Positions 1-10,868 are shown, numbered from the stretch's first letter. The stretch: DNA of 61,287 nt from an uncultured Selenomonadales bacterium (GCA_946407015.1 CAMJML010000020.1:1-61287); one strand, 5' to 3'. Numbers and translations: made by a program. The notes: a model not told the origin generated them from the sequence alone.

Positions 1-68
1 ATAACTTATTCATCATGTCAACATATTTGTTTTGGTATTTTGTGTCATCGCTCATCGGCGACTTTTAT

Positions 69-98
69 ATACTAGCATAAGCTTTGACAATATGTCAA
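69..98 (-). promoter_or_regulatory. Candidate sigma-A promoter firing leftward out of the window
   Basis: On the minus strand a perfect -35 TTGACA (93-98) is followed after 18 bp by TAGTAT (69-74). A second TTGACA lies at 16-21, 77 bp further on, and its -10 would fall outside the window. Tandem near-consensus promoters just past lysS are typical of an rRNA operon in Firmicutes, but the gene served is not visible, so that is a guess. The region 1-139 holds no convincing gene. Confidence 0.45.
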
Positions 99-139
99 CA
101 ACCATCTTTTGGTTATTTCGTTAAGCCACTCAGCAGGCA

Positions 140-185
140 CGCAAATAAAAATGAAACCTGCAAGCTGCCGATGGCAGCTTGCAGG
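140..185 (-). terminator. Rho-independent terminator of greA-lysS
   Basis: A perfect 13-bp stem (157-169 with 173-185) and 3-nt loop are followed on the minus strand by a T-rich tract. It lies immediately after the lysS stop codon. Confidence 0.85.
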
Positions 186-190
186 GCTTG

Positions 191-2187
<1,997 letters not shown>

Positions 2188-2555
2188 TTATTAGCTCTCC
2201 TTTTGTGCGTCTTAATCTCTACTATTGTATTCTGTAAAAACAAGTTGTGACAGTAAAATGAAATTTAAAAGTCAGGCCGCTAGGACAATATAAATAGTGT
2301 CAAGTATAACTTGACACTTTTCATACTATCGGAAAGTACAACTTCCCTACAGTATAAAGAAAACACGACTTGCGCCGAGCCTTTGACGAAGCTGAAAACG
2401 CTGCTCATCTTATCTGCAGAACAGACAGAAGTGTCAAAGTCTTCGCTATGTCAGACGACTTGGGAAAAGCCAAGTCTCTTATAAATGTAGAAGGGTTATT
2501 CCTTCCTTACTTATTGCAATATTATATGTTTAAAATTGACTTTTGTCAATAATTT
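2188..2555. other. Gene-free 368-bp gap with palindromes
   Basis: The greA ribosome site lies at the left edge of this gap. Further right is a perfect inverted repeat, AGTGTCAAGT / ACTTGACACT with a 3-nt spacer (2296-2318), and a 7-bp hairpin, GACTTGG / CCAAGTC (2457-2476). The only open frame (2370-2552, plus) lacks a ribosome site and recognisable protein, so I do not call a gene. The 2296-2318 palindrome could be an operator or a hairpin in an RNA. The stretch 2370-2480 looks structured and might be a dispersed repeat, which cannot be judged from one copy. Confidence 0.5.
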
Positions 2556-3650
2556 CTAGCTGATGCTCCTCCTCTGTGATTCCGTTGCTGCTGCTGCATT
2601 TTTTTTAATGGCATTGATTTCATCATAAGTCAATGCCCGCTCAAAACTTCGTAAGCCTGATAGCTTAAATCCGTGTTTTTTGGCTAGCTGTGCAATTAAA
2701 TCAATTTGCTTTACTGTTAAATTACGACCAAGCGTAAAGTTCTCATAACGCTGTTCTAGGGCCAAAATCATAGTCTCGGCCATGCAGGCATAAGCAGTGC
2801 CTTCCGGGAAGCCAAAATTCAGGCCAAAATTGATATCACCCGGAACTTCAACAACGCCGCCTTCAATGACTAAAACATCATTTCTCATTTCTGCTACCCG
2901 CCTGGAAACATTGCGTGGACGGGATACATCACAAACAATTGCGCCTGGCTTTAAATCCTCAGGTTCAATAATACTGTCAACTGCGCTAGTTACAGCAATA
3001 ATAATATCGGCTGCTTTTATAGCAGCTTTAGTATTTGCCGTGACCCTAACGGCTAAACCTGTTAATCGTAAAATTTGTTCAGCAATTTTTTCCAGTTTGA
3101 CTTCATTTCTGGCAGCCAGCGTCAAATAGCGAACTTCTTGGGAAAGAATTTGCGCACATGCGGCACCAATCGATCCTGTTGCTCCCAGGACTAAAACATT
3201 TGCCCGTTCAAGATCCATCCCCATCACTTTTGCCGCTTCGCGAGTACCTTCAAGAGCGGTTGCCACTGTATAGCTGTTGCCAGTTGTTACAGCTATATTC
3301 AGGTTTTTGGCAATGGTAATCCCGGCATCCCCAACAATGGACGTAAAGGCTCCTAGTCCAACAATTTTGGCGCCTAATTTTTCAGCCATCTTACCGGCCT
3401 TAATAATTTTGTTCACAACATACGGCTCTGGCAATTCCATCATTTGCTTGGACGTGAGTGGGCAGGCAACAAACCAGCCTTCTCCTTTTGCCTGTGGTGA
3501 TTCTAATCCCGTTATATGTGATACCTTAATGGGTGGTATATATTTCATAATTCCTTCTAGAAAACCATCGGAGCATTTTTGAGCGATGGGAAATTTACGC
3601 GCAAAATCTTTCGCTGTCAGCGGATGTAAAATAAACGCGAACTTCTCCAA
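2556..3650 (-). CDS. Acyl-ACP reductase (AAR)-like NADPH-dependent dehydrogenase
   Basis: The 364-residue protein resembles cyanobacterial long-chain acyl-[acyl-carrier-protein] reductase, which makes fatty aldehydes, over its whole length. Firmicute homologues are usually labelled shikimate dehydrogenase-like. Visible features are a Rossmann nucleotide site, GATGSIG at 156-162, a downstream GGVVEVPGDINF block, and the ACMAET motif whose Cys289 aligns with the catalytic cysteine of cyanobacterial AAR (FACFAE). The C-terminal NFTLGRN...KHGF also matches. It starts with TTG behind AAAGGGGG. It is last in an operon after the quinate-dehydrogenase-like gene and the HTH regulator. No aldehyde-deformylating oxygenase is in the window. 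The substrate is unproven; aldehyde formation for ether lipids is one possibility. Confidence 0.75.
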   Translation of the reverse strand: MEKFAFILHPLTAKDFARKFPIAQKCSDGFLEGIMKYIPPIKVSHITGLESPQAKGEGWFVACPLTSKQMMELPEPYVVNKIIKAGKMAEKLGAKIVGLGAFTSIVGDAGITIAKNLNIAVTTGNSYTVATALEGTREAAKVMGMDLERANVLVLGATGSIGAACAQILSQEVRYLTLAARNEVKLEKIAEQILRLTGLAVRVTANTKAAIKAADIIIAVTSAVDSIIEPEDLKPGAIVCDVSRPRNVSRRVAEMRNDVLVIEGGVVEVPGDINFGLNFGFPEGTAYACMAETMILALEQRYENFTLGRNLTVKQIDLIAQLAKKHGFKLSGLRSFERALTYDEINAIKKNAAAATESQRRSIS

Positions 3651-3669
3651 ATGTGTGGTCCCCCTTTCA

Positions 3670-4572
3670 CTAAACCAATTGCTTGACGCGAGGCTTTATG
3701 TTTAACTCATCCAATAATCTTTCATAATCTTGTACGACTAATTGCTCAGGCCTTTTGCCGGCCATAGCGACAAGAACCCCTTCCAACGTGTTGGTGCCAA
3801 ACGATCTGCCCCCCATATCCGGAGTAGTCGTCACTAACGTATGGACCCCACGTTCCTGAAGAAGTCTTTCATCATCGCCTGTGACAGTGTTGGTAATAAT
3901 CCATTTCCCTGCTAAATGATCCGGCATATTGCGACGAATGAAATGAAAATCACCGGCAATAATATCGGCTGCAGCAAAATATTCACTAAATCTTGGTTTT
4001 ATTTCATTTTGACGGTCACCAGTTGGATAAAACCAACTGATAGGCAGCTTGGTTACTACGGGTGCGACAATCCTGGCTAATCGTGCTAAGCCGGCCATGG
4101 TCCGGATTGGCAGTTGAAGCCCTAATCCAAACATGAGATCCCCGAATACCGTTTGACTGCCGGCCTCGGTCAAAGTTTCCGCCAACCCGAAGCGGTCCAC
4201 TGCACAAACCACCAGCACTGGTTTATTTCTAAATTGAATTCCCTGAGTTTGCTCCAAATATCTAACCACCCGACGTTCAAGGGTATTCTTGATCCCACTA
4301 CCGTCAACAATGGGCGTTAGCCGGGCAGCAGCAGCAATTTCCACAGATTCCCGGAAAGTATACCGTTTATTGCCGGCATAAATATAAAGATCAGTACCGC
4401 CTAAGCCAAATGCATCGACTTTTCCGTCCAGTTCTTTAATCATCTCAATGGCGCAGCGTTTGTCCCCATCTGTCCCAATCCGCTCAATACAAAAAGTCTG
4501 ATCGCCAAGCTGTTCAATCGTTTTATGATTGCGCTTGGATGATCCTAAGCTGATACTAACTACGTGTTTCAT
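3670..4572 (-). CDS. 'Quinate 5-dehydrogenase' family protein, function uncertain
   Basis: The 300-residue protein belongs to a family usually annotated quinate 5-dehydrogenase in anaerobic Firmicutes. I see no classical GxGxxG dinucleotide site. The N-terminus begins with a beta strand, VVSISLGSS, there is a GLGGTDLY segment near residue 56, and the middle carries a DIIAGDFHFIRR block. These look like a conserved family fold rather than a demonstrated dehydrogenase. It starts with ATG after a GAGGGGGC ribosome site, 32 bp after the HTH gene and 19 bp before the AAR-like gene, so the three are co-transcribed. The pairing suggests a shared pathway with the reductase rather than quinate metabolism; that is inference. 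Confidence 0.6.
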   Translation of the reverse strand: MKHVVSISLGSSKRNHKTIEQLGDQTFCIERIGTDGDKRCAIEMIKELDGKVDAFGLGGTDLYIYAGNKRYTFRESVEIAAAARLTPIVDGSGIKNTLERRVVRYLEQTQGIQFRNKPVLVVCAVDRFGLAETLTEAGSQTVFGDLMFGLGLQLPIRTMAGLARLARIVAPVVTKLPISWFYPTGDRQNEIKPRFSEYFAAADIIAGDFHFIRRNMPDHLAGKWIITNTVTGDDERLLQERGVHTLVTTTPDMGGRSFGTNTLEGVLVAMAGKRPEQLVVQDYERLLDELNIKPRVKQLV

Positions 4573-4604
4573 TATTGCCCCCTCGGCATTTATTCATCAG
4601 CAAC

Positions 4605-5126
4605 TTAAAACCGCAGTTGACTAATAATCGTTAACAATTTATCCGGGTCTACATATTTATCTTCAGCAATTGGCGATTCGCCAATTTCAATCCCAATAAC
4701 CTCTTTGTCCAATAACGCTTCCATCAATTTAATGCGCATATTCGATCCCAGCATAATGACAACATCATATTGTCTAAGCATAGCGACAATTTCCATCACA
4801 TTATTAAAAAGCTGAACACCGGATTTGCTCTCGACATAGTCCCAACGTTCCTGTTCAGACATGAGCAAACAATAGTCAATTCCCTGTTGACTAGCAATTG
4901 CCTCAAGATCGGCACAATTTTTTATTGGAAAGCCCACTAAAGCCACCCGGCCGCCTTTGCGAACTTCACCTAGCGTTTCTAATTTTGATATGACGGTGCG
5001 ATCAATGCCAACTTTATTCGCTACCTCCTGTTGAGACAGGCCTTTGCTTCTAAGTTCCAGGGCTGCATCAATCACTTGATAAATTTTCTGCCGGTTGATA
5101 ATTTTCTCACCAATTCTCAGCAGCAT
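4605..5126 (-). CDS. HTH transcriptional regulator with C-terminal sensor-like domain
   Basis: This is a 173-residue DNA-binding protein. Residues about 13-55 form an XRE/Cro-like helix-turn-helix (LSQQEVANKVGIDRTVISKLE). The remaining 115 residues form an alpha/beta domain of unknown ligand (VALVGFPIKN, VVIMLGSNMR). It is first in the operon with the quinate-dehydrogenase-like and AAR-like genes. The divergent-looking 24-bp palindrome 63 bp upstream overlaps the likely promoter, so the protein probably controls its own operon. The start is ATG at 5126 with a GGGGG ribosome site. Confidence 0.8.
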   Translation of the reverse strand: MLLRIGEKIINRQKIYQVIDAALELRSKGLSQQEVANKVGIDRTVISKLETLGEVRKGGRVALVGFPIKNCADLEAIASQQGIDYCLLMSEQERWDYVESKSGVQLFNNVMEIVAMLRQYDVVIMLGSNMRIKLMEALLDKEVIGIEIGESPIAEDKYVDPDKLLTIISQLRF

Positions 5127-5181
5127 ACTTTCTCAACCCCCGCTCATCTTCAAACAAACAAATATTCTGCGCAGTTCTAGC

Positions 5182-5212
5182 TATAGTATATGTACACAAC
5201 CTTGTGTACATA
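5182..5212 (-). promoter_or_regulatory. Operator palindrome overlapping the HTH-operon promoter
   Basis: A perfect 11-bp inverted repeat, TATGTACACAA / TTGTGTACATA with a 2-bp centre (5189-5212), lies 63 bp before the HTH start. On the minus strand a TATACT -10-like element (5184-5189) abuts it. The geometry suits a dimeric HTH protein blocking its own promoter. No other palindrome of this quality is seen nearby. Confidence 0.7.
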
Positions 5213-5340
5213 CATGATCTATACATATTTTAACATCAAAAGGTAAAATTCACAAATTTTTGAGAATAAAGCCAATGAGTTTTCCTATATTTTCACATTG
5301 AACCAACTATAACCATTTCTTTGCAAAAAAAAAGAACGGC

Positions 5341-6303
5341 CTAACCCCAGGGATCAATAGGGAAGCGGCCAATTACTTTCTTGCATAGTCCCAGCTTAAG
5401 CGGCGTGTCGTCATGACTCATGCCTTTTTTTAATCCCTGCAGCACCCGCAATCCGGATTGCATCGTTAATCCTAAATCCTCAGTAAGCTGCGACATGGTA
5501 GATTGCCGGGCTTGAATCAGCGACTGATCCAGGGATTTTCCGGCCTGGAGTTGCTCAACAAATTCCTGGGCTAAATAAAACTGGGCTAAGTTGGTCATCG
5601 GATTGCCGCAAATACCACTGGCCGTTCTGCCAAGTACTTCAGGAAGGGTATACTTAATACTCAATTCCACCGTTTTCTTCAATTCCTGAACTTCCTCAGC
5701 CATTGCTGCGGTTAAAGTCCGGGCGGTACACAAACCGCAAGTCCGTAAAGCCCGAATCATGGCATGCTCAATGGTATGAGCTTGCTCCTGGGTGACTAAA
5801 TTTCCCAAATTAGCGCTTAGATTGACTTTCTTTCCTGTTTCCAGATCAGTTCCATAAATCGTAACTGGGATGTCCGATGGACCGCGAAACTCGGTCAATC
5901 CACCCTCCGGTCGCCAGCCGGCTCCGGAAACAACCGGGTACTCTTTATTCATTTGCCTAAAATTGAGTCGTTCAATATCCGATGTAATCATCGTTGTCCC
6001 GCTTATCTTGAGCGTATGCCAACGAGCATGTTCTCTTCCTTCTAAGGTAACCATGAGTACAGAGAACTGCTCTCCTTGCTCATCAACTGCCACCTCTTCA
6101 GTAATATCCACAATACGTGCAAGTACTCCGACCGGATATAATTGCTCATTGTCAAAATTCCAAGGACAAATCAGGAGTTCACGGCCCGTTCCTAACGCAG
6201 CAAGCTGCTGCCCACCATGCTCCGATAAAAACATCCCATGAAGCTTTCCACCTTGTGGTTTAGGAAGCAATCCATTGGCCACAGGCAAAACGAATATTGC
6301 CAT
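5341..6303 (-). CDS. Conserved protein with Lon-N-terminal-like region, unknown function
   Basis: A 320-residue protein without signal peptide or membrane segments. The first ~130 residues resemble a Lon substrate-binding (LON) domain (start FVLPVANGLLPKPQ, a GRELLICPW strand, VGVLARIVDI). The second half is helical and contains HTIEHAMIRALRTCGLCTART, with a His/His pair and a CxxC that could bind metal. I do not recognise the second domain. It starts with ATG behind an ideal AGGAGGTGCCTT. It is 29 bp after dusB in the same direction and may be co-transcribed. The function is unknown; a proteolysis or tRNA-modification link would be speculation. Confidence 0.65.
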   Translation of the reverse strand: MAIFVLPVANGLLPKPQGGKLHGMFLSEHGGQQLAALGTGRELLICPWNFDNEQLYPVGVLARIVDITEEVAVDEQGEQFSVLMVTLEGREHARWHTLKISGTTMITSDIERLNFRQMNKEYPVVSGAGWRPEGGLTEFRGPSDIPVTIYGTDLETGKKVNLSANLGNLVTQEQAHTIEHAMIRALRTCGLCTARTLTAAMAEEVQELKKTVELSIKYTLPEVLGRTASGICGNPMTNLAQFYLAQEFVEQLQAGKSLDQSLIQARQSTMSQLTEDLGLTMQSGLRVLQGLKKGMSHDDTPLKLGLCKKVIGRFPIDPWG

Positions 6304-6332
6304 AAGGCACCTCCTAGGTCAGTTGCAGAGCT

Positions 6333-7310
6333 TTATAAGCCCTCACCGGCAAGCTCTGGCATTTGATGTAGGATTTGAGTAAAATCTTCTTTTGATTGAG
6401 CTTGGTTGAATTTTAGCCGCAGCTCGGCTGAATGCGGCAGTCCTTTGGTGTACCATGCGGCATGTTTTCGCATTTCCCTGACACCAATATATTCGCCTTT
6501 GCAGGCGATCAGCATATCCAAATGTCTGAATAAAATCTCAAGCCTGTCTGCAAACGTTGGTGCCGGTAAAATTTCACCACTAGCCAAATAATGGGCTACT
6601 TGCTTAAATATCCAGGGATTTCCTTGACTGCCACGTCCTATCATTATGCCATCACAGCCAGTTTCAGTCAATATTTTCCTGGCATCATAAGGCGAACGGA
6701 TGTCGCCATTGCCAATGACCGGTATCCCAACAGCGGCTTTGACTTCTTTGATGATACTCCAATCAGCTTGACCGGTATAAAACTGCTCGCGGGTACGCCC
6801 ATGGACCGCAATAGCTGCAACTCCGGCTTTCTCAGCCAATTGAGCCATTTGCACGGCATTCACCGACCGGTCATCCCAGCCTTTTCGTATTTTCACCGTA
6901 ACAGGCAACTGAACAGCCTGCACAACTTGAGCCATAATTTCAAAAGCCAATTGCGGCTGACGCATGAGTGCCGACCCCTCACCGTTCTTGACAATTTTCG
7001 GAGTTGGGCATCCCATATTGATATCGAGAATATCAGCCGCTCCCGATGCTTCAACAATTTTGGCCGCCTGAGCCATACTATCTGGTTCGGAGCCAAATAT
7101 TTGAACAGCAACAGGCCGCTCCTGCTCATGACTTTTTAACATCTCCAGCGTGTGGCAGTTTTGGTAAATTAGGCCTTTATCACTGACCATTTCCGAATAG
7201 ACCAGTCCACACCCCATCTCTTTAGCCAAGAGACGAAAAGGCAGGTCCGTTACTCCAGCCATTGGGGCTAAAATAACCGGATTAGCCAATTCAACATTGC
7301 CGATCTTCAT
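6333..7310 (-). CDS. dusB: tRNA-dihydrouridine synthase
   Basis: A 325-residue flavoenzyme that reduces uridines in the tRNA D-loop with NADPH. The N-terminal TIM barrel binds FMN (LAPMAGVTDLPFR at about 13-25; NMGCPTPKIVKNGEGSALMR around residue 100, which includes the catalytic cysteine; GNGDIRSPYDA and GIMIGRGSQGNPW for phosphate binding). A helical RNA-binding domain follows from about residue 245. Length and motifs are typical of the DusB/NifR3 group. The start is ATG with AGGAGC upstream. Confidence 0.95.
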   Translation of the reverse strand: MKIGNVELANPVILAPMAGVTDLPFRLLAKEMGCGLVYSEMVSDKGLIYQNCHTLEMLKSHEQERPVAVQIFGSEPDSMAQAAKIVEASGAADILDINMGCPTPKIVKNGEGSALMRQPQLAFEIMAQVVQAVQLPVTVKIRKGWDDRSVNAVQMAQLAEKAGVAAIAVHGRTREQFYTGQADWSIIKEVKAAVGIPVIGNGDIRSPYDARKILTETGCDGIMIGRGSQGNPWIFKQVAHYLASGEILPAPTFADRLEILFRHLDMLIACKGEYIGVREMRKHAAWYTKGLPHSAELRLKFNQAQSKEDFTQILHQMPELAGEGL

Positions 7311-7462
7311 TCCGATCGCTCCTTAAATAGAATAAGCCTATTGTATCCGCAACACAGCCGCAGTAACCAGCCCCGGACTTTTCAGCATCGTAAGTCAGTT
7401 TAGGCGGTTCTCATCCTGTTATGTATGGCTGTCTTACGGTTAAACTGATTTCTTAGTTTGCA

Positions 7463-7493
7463 CAAAAATAACGGCGCGACTCATCATCGCGCC
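7463..7493 (-). terminator. Terminator after coaX
   Basis: A 7-bp GC-rich stem (GGCGCGA / TCGCGCC) is followed on the minus strand by a T-rich tract, just past the coaX stop. It separates the coaX-birA unit from dusB. The rest of 7311-7462 shows no gene. Confidence 0.8.
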
Positions 7494-7499
7494 GGCTTG

Positions 7500-8264
7500 T
7501 TATGAATTGCGTTCGTATAAGATCCGTAACCCTTCTAAAGTCAAGAAGTGCTCCACAACATCAATGGTCCTGGACTGCTGCGCAATCAGATTTGCCAGTC
7601 CGCCGGTAGCCACTACTTTGGCCTCCGTCCCTAACTCTTCTTTCATGCGCCGGACAATCTCGTCCACCTGGCCGGTAAAGCCAAAAATAATGCCTGATTG
7701 CATACTGGCTACGGTATTGCGGCAAATGACTGTTTTAGGTCTGACCAATTCAATCCGCGGCAGCTTGGCAGCCCGTTGAAATAAGGCCTCTGTGGAAATA
7801 CCGATCCCGGGAGCAATAGCCCCGCCTAAATAGTCACCGTTTTCGGCGATGGCACAGAAGGTTGTTGCCGTCCCAAAATCAACAATGATCAAAGGACCCC
7901 CATAACGTGCCAGCGCGGCTACGGCATTCACAATCCGGTCAGCGCCCACTTCACGAGGATTTTCATATTTAATACAGATTCCGGTTTTAATCCCTGGTCC
8001 AACAACCAACGGTTCAACATTAAAGTAGCGCTGACACATTTTGACCAAAGGAACAACCAGTGGTGGTACGACGGATGAAATGATCACCGCATTGATATCT
8101 TTAATGCTAAGATCATGGAAGCTAAATAATTCATGAATCAGCATGCCATACTCATCGCCGGTTTTTTGCCGGTCAGTCGATATACGCCAGTGTCTAAGTA
8201 AGTTTTCTCCTTCATATGCACCAAGAACAATATTGGTATTGCCTATATCAAATACTAAGAGCAT
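7500..8264 (-). CDS. coaX: Type III pantothenate kinase
   Basis: It phosphorylates pantothenate, the first step of coenzyme A synthesis. The 254-residue ASKHA-fold protein shows the N-terminal phosphate motif DIGNTN (5-10), the central [11 protein letters not shown] and DFGTATTF motifs, and GGAIAPGI, all typical of CoaX, with normal length. It starts with ATG after GGGGGACTTAACAAATT. It follows birA by 22 bp, and panD/panC lie just upstream, so genes for making pantothenate and using it are clustered. Confidence 0.96.
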   Translation of the reverse strand: MLLVFDIGNTNIVLGAYEGENLLRHWRISTDRQKTGDEYGMLIHELFSFHDLSIKDINAVIISSVVPPLVVPLVKMCQRYFNVEPLVVGPGIKTGICIKYENPREVGADRIVNAVAALARYGGPLIIVDFGTATTFCAIAENGDYLGGAIAPGIGISTEALFQRAAKLPRIELVRPKTVICRNTVASMQSGIIFGFTGQVDEIVRRMKEELGTEAKVVATGGLANLIAQQSRTIDVVEHFLTLEGLRILYERNS

Positions 8265-8286
8265 AATTTGTTAAGTCCCCCAAATT

Positions 8287-9288
8287 TTAATCTATTCCAT
8301 TTTCTTTTGTGTTCGTTGTTTTGGGACGAATGGACACATCACCGGCAATGACTCTATGCCTGCCGTCAGTTGCCTCAACCAAAAGTGCCCCATCTTCATC
8401 AATATCAACCGCAGTTCCGGAAAACTGCTGATGAATACCAATCACATTAACAGCTTGTCCAAGGGTAATGGAATATTTGCGCCATTCGTTTAAGATTTCG
8501 GAAAAACCACTACTGACAGCCACCGCATATAAATTTTCAAGCTGCATTAAGATGTCGCAAAGCAGCTCCAGCCGGGAAACAGCTTGTCCCTTGATCATGG
8601 CCAGAGAAGTTGCGATAGCCTTCAACTCTTCCGGAAAATCTTGTTCCTGTATGTTTACATTGATTCCCATACCAATCACGATATAGTTGATAGCATCCAT
8701 TTCTGCGCTCATTTCCGTGAGGATGCCAACTAGCTTCTTACCGTCATAAAGAATATCATTCGGCCATTTAATCCCGCAGTCAATGTTGCAAAGCGAACGA
8801 ATCGCTCTGGTGATCGCTACAGCAGCCAGCAAGGTGCATTTGGGAGCATCTGCAGGGCTAAAGTGCGGCCGTAAAACAATTGACAGCCATATTCCCTGCT
8901 GTTCCGGTGAATACCAGCCCCTGGCCAATCTTCCCCTGCCGCTGTTTTGTGCTTCCGAAACAATGATCGTTCCTTCTTCGGCACCAGCCGCCGCCAGCTT
9001 CTTAGCCGCATTATTCGTCGAGTCAATCTCGGTAAAATAGTGAATCTTTCGTCCAATTCGCTTTGTTTTTACTGCAGCACGGATTTCATCAGGCAACAGT
9101 AAATCAGGGGCTTGCTGCAAGCGATAACCTCGCCGGGAATGTGCGTCAATTGCGTAGCCTTCCAGCTTTAGTTCCCGCATATGTTTCCAGACCGCAGTCC
9201 TTGAAACATCAAGTTGTCTGGCAATTTCTTCGCCGGACAAATATTCTCCTGAGCGCTGGCGCAGTAAATTCAGTATCCTGGAACGCAC
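8287..9288 (-). CDS. birA: Biotin-protein ligase / biotin operon repressor
   Basis: A bifunctional protein of 333 residues. The N-terminal winged helix (about 1-60, LDVSRTAVWKHMRELKLEG) binds operator DNA. The central domain holds the biotinyl-AMP site, seen as GRGRLARGW (about 118-126) and KWPNDI. A small SH3-like C-terminal domain follows. It attaches biotin to carboxylase carrier proteins and represses biotin genes when carriers are filled. It starts with GTG after AGGAGGATCATT. It sits directly upstream of coaX in one operon. No biotin biosynthesis gene is in the window. Confidence 0.96.
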   Translation of the reverse strand: MRSRILNLLRQRSGEYLSGEEIARQLDVSRTAVWKHMRELKLEGYAIDAHSRRGYRLQQAPDLLLPDEIRAAVKTKRIGRKIHYFTEIDSTNNAAKKLAAAGAEEGTIIVSEAQNSGRGRLARGWYSPEQQGIWLSIVLRPHFSPADAPKCTLLAAVAITRAIRSLCNIDCGIKWPNDILYDGKKLVGILTEMSAEMDAINYIVIGMGINVNIQEQDFPEELKAIATSLAMIKGQAVSRLELLCDILMQLENLYAVAVSSGFSEILNEWRKYSITLGQAVNVIGIHQQFSGTAVDIDEDGALLVEATDGRHRVIAGDVSIRPKTTNTKENGID

Positions 9289-9361
9289 AATGATCCTCCT
9301 AGATTCACACTCTTGGCTTACTCAATACTTCCATGATATACATCGCCATTCAATCTGTCAA

Positions 9362-9745
9362 TCAGCGAATTTCACCGTGCTGTTCAGCCGATTTAATTTC
9401 AGCAATCGAATTGTCATCATTTAAGAAGACGACTGTAGGCTTGTAGGTTTTGGCCGCCTCATCAGCCATCATCGCATAAGTAATGATGATGACCTTATCA
9501 CCCGGCTGAACCAGCCGGGCTGCGGCACCATTCAGACAAACAACCCCTGATCCGCGTTCCCCGGGGATCACGTAGGTTTCAAGCCGGGCGCCATTATTAT
9601 TATTCACAACCTGCACTTTTTCACCAACAAGAATATCGGCTGCTTCCAGCAGTGCCTCATCAATGGTAATACTGCCTACATAATTTAGACAAGCTTGTGT
9701 TACAGTCGCTCGATGCAGCTTAGACTTAAAAATTGTACGAAACAA
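9362..9745 (-). CDS. panD: Aspartate 1-decarboxylase (pyruvoyl enzyme)
   Basis: It makes beta-alanine from aspartate for pantothenate. Starting at the TTG at 9745, behind GGAGGGG, gives a 127-residue protein beginning [18 protein letters not shown], which aligns with known PanD proteins. The self-cleavage site is Gly24-Ser25 in YVGSITID, where Ser25 becomes the pyruvoyl group, and Lys9 and Tyr58-type residues of the family are present. A longer ATG start at 9760 would add five residues and overlap panC, and is less likely. It follows panC with 2 bp between them. Confidence 0.95.
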   Translation of the reverse strand: MFRTIFKSKLHRATVTQACLNYVGSITIDEALLEAADILVGEKVQVVNNNNGARLETYVIPGERGSGVVCLNGAAARLVQPGDKVIIITYAMMADEAAKTYKPTVVFLNDDNSIAEIKSAEQHGEIR

Positions 9746-9747
9746 AC

Positions 9748-10602
9748 TTACCCCTCCCATACCATATTATCAATTAAACGTGTTTTCCCTATTCTTACCG
9801 CCAAAGCAACCAAAACCGGCTTCGTAATGACTTCGGCCTCTTTGAGGGTCTCAGCATCTGTAATGGCAATATAATCAATATGTGCCAACGGTTCTTTTTC
9901 AATCATTTCGGCTATTGCCTTGCGCAGTTCGCCGGCCTGACGGCAACCGCCCGCCAGCATTTCATTCGCCAACCGCAAGGACCGGCTCAACACCAACGCA
10001 GCCTGCCGTTCGGTCTGACTCAAAAACACATTCCGGGACGATAACGCTAAGCCGTCTGTTTCCCGTACAATGGGTACCGCGACAACCGTTACGTTCATAT
10101 TTAAGTCTTTTACCATTTGTTTAATAACGGCAACCTGCTGGGCATCTTTTTGACCAAAATAAGCCCGGTCAGGTTCAACAATATTAAAAAGTTTATTCAC
10201 CACTGTTGTCACACCGCGAAAATGTCCCGGTCGTGAAGCTCCGCATAAGCCTGTGGTAATCTCACTGACCTCCACACTCGTCAACATGCTTGCATGTCCG
10301 GAAGGATACATTTCTTCCACTGGCGGAGTAAACAATAAATCTACACCGGCACTTTCAGCCAGAAGACTGTCTCGTTCCAAATCACGCGGGTAGACTGCAA
10401 AATCTTCTGTTGGCCCGAATTGCAGCGGATTAACAAAAATACTAGCCACAACCACATCCTGTTCCGCTTTGGCCTGACGCATCAAAGTCAAATGGCCCTC
10501 ATGCAGATATCCCATGGTGGGCACAAAACCGACCGTTTTACCTTCCCGCTTTGCTTGACGGATAAGCGCCTTGAGCGCTTCCACTGTTTGTACAATCTTC
10601 AC
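9748..10602 (-). CDS. panC: Pantoate-beta-alanine ligase
   Basis: It joins pantoate and beta-alanine with ATP, the last step of pantothenate synthesis. The 284-residue protein has the HIGH-like motif GYLHEGH (about 31-37) after FVPTMG, the GQKDAQQ stretch, and the KMSKS-like LSSRNVFLS. The start is GTG at 10602 behind AGGAGG. panC and panD form one unit; panB is not in the window, so pantoate must come from a gene elsewhere. A long leader with a terminator-like hairpin precedes the gene. Confidence 0.97.
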   Translation of the reverse strand: MKIVQTVEALKALIRQAKREGKTVGFVPTMGYLHEGHLTLMRQAKAEQDVVVASIFVNPLQFGPTEDFAVYPRDLERDSLLAESAGVDLLFTPPVEEMYPSGHASMLTSVEVSEITTGLCGASRPGHFRGVTTVVNKLFNIVEPDRAYFGQKDAQQVAVIKQMVKDLNMNVTVVAVPIVRETDGLALSSRNVFLSQTERQAALVLSRSLRLANEMLAGGCRQAGELRKAIAEMIEKEPLAHIDYIAITDAETLKEAEVITKPVLVALAVRIGKTRLIDNMVWEG

Positions 10603-10691
10603 TTTGAGACCTCCTCATCATTGCAATACCATCAAAGCTAACCTTTGTACCACGAATATTTCCACGCTTATCAATCAGGCCTAATTTAAAA

Positions 10692-10866
10692 ATGAAAAAG
10701 CCCTTCCTGGGCAGGTCAAAGCCAGGAACGGGCTTTCAGTATCCTACTGTTTGTCCAATTCCGTCTCAGCCTCAAGGATCTAAGCGGGTAGGGTTATCCG
10801 TGTATGACCAAAGCTCGGTGCAGCTCTCAAAAGAGATGCTGCCCAAATATGGCTTGTTATCACGAA
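10692..10866 (-). ncRNA. Candidate leader or small RNA between panC and the response regulator
   Basis: The minus strand has its own promoter (next entry) and, about 165 nt later, a strong intrinsic terminator: AAAGCCC-TTCCTGG pairs with CCAGGAA-C-GGGCTTT (10697-10736) and is followed by a T-rich run. Between them lie several small hairpins, such as CAGTA-GGA-TACTG. No minus-strand gene lies upstream that this terminator could serve. The RNA is therefore either a regulated panC leader (attenuator or riboswitch) or a stand-alone RNA of about 170 nt. I could not match it to a known class. The rest of 10603-10915 holds no gene. Confidence 0.5.
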
Positions 10867-10868
10867 AT

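Noticed and set aside
2370..2552. Open frame of 60 codons on the plus strand
   Set aside because: No ribosome site, no recognisable protein, and the DNA is hairpin-rich; treated as non-coding.
9746..9760. Start of panD inside panC
   Set aside because: The TTG at 9745 gives the family N-terminus and has the ribosome site at correct spacing.
10745..10800. CTGAGA motif suggesting a TPP riboswitch upstream of panC
   Set aside because: The other conserved thi-box elements are missing; only the short motif agrees.
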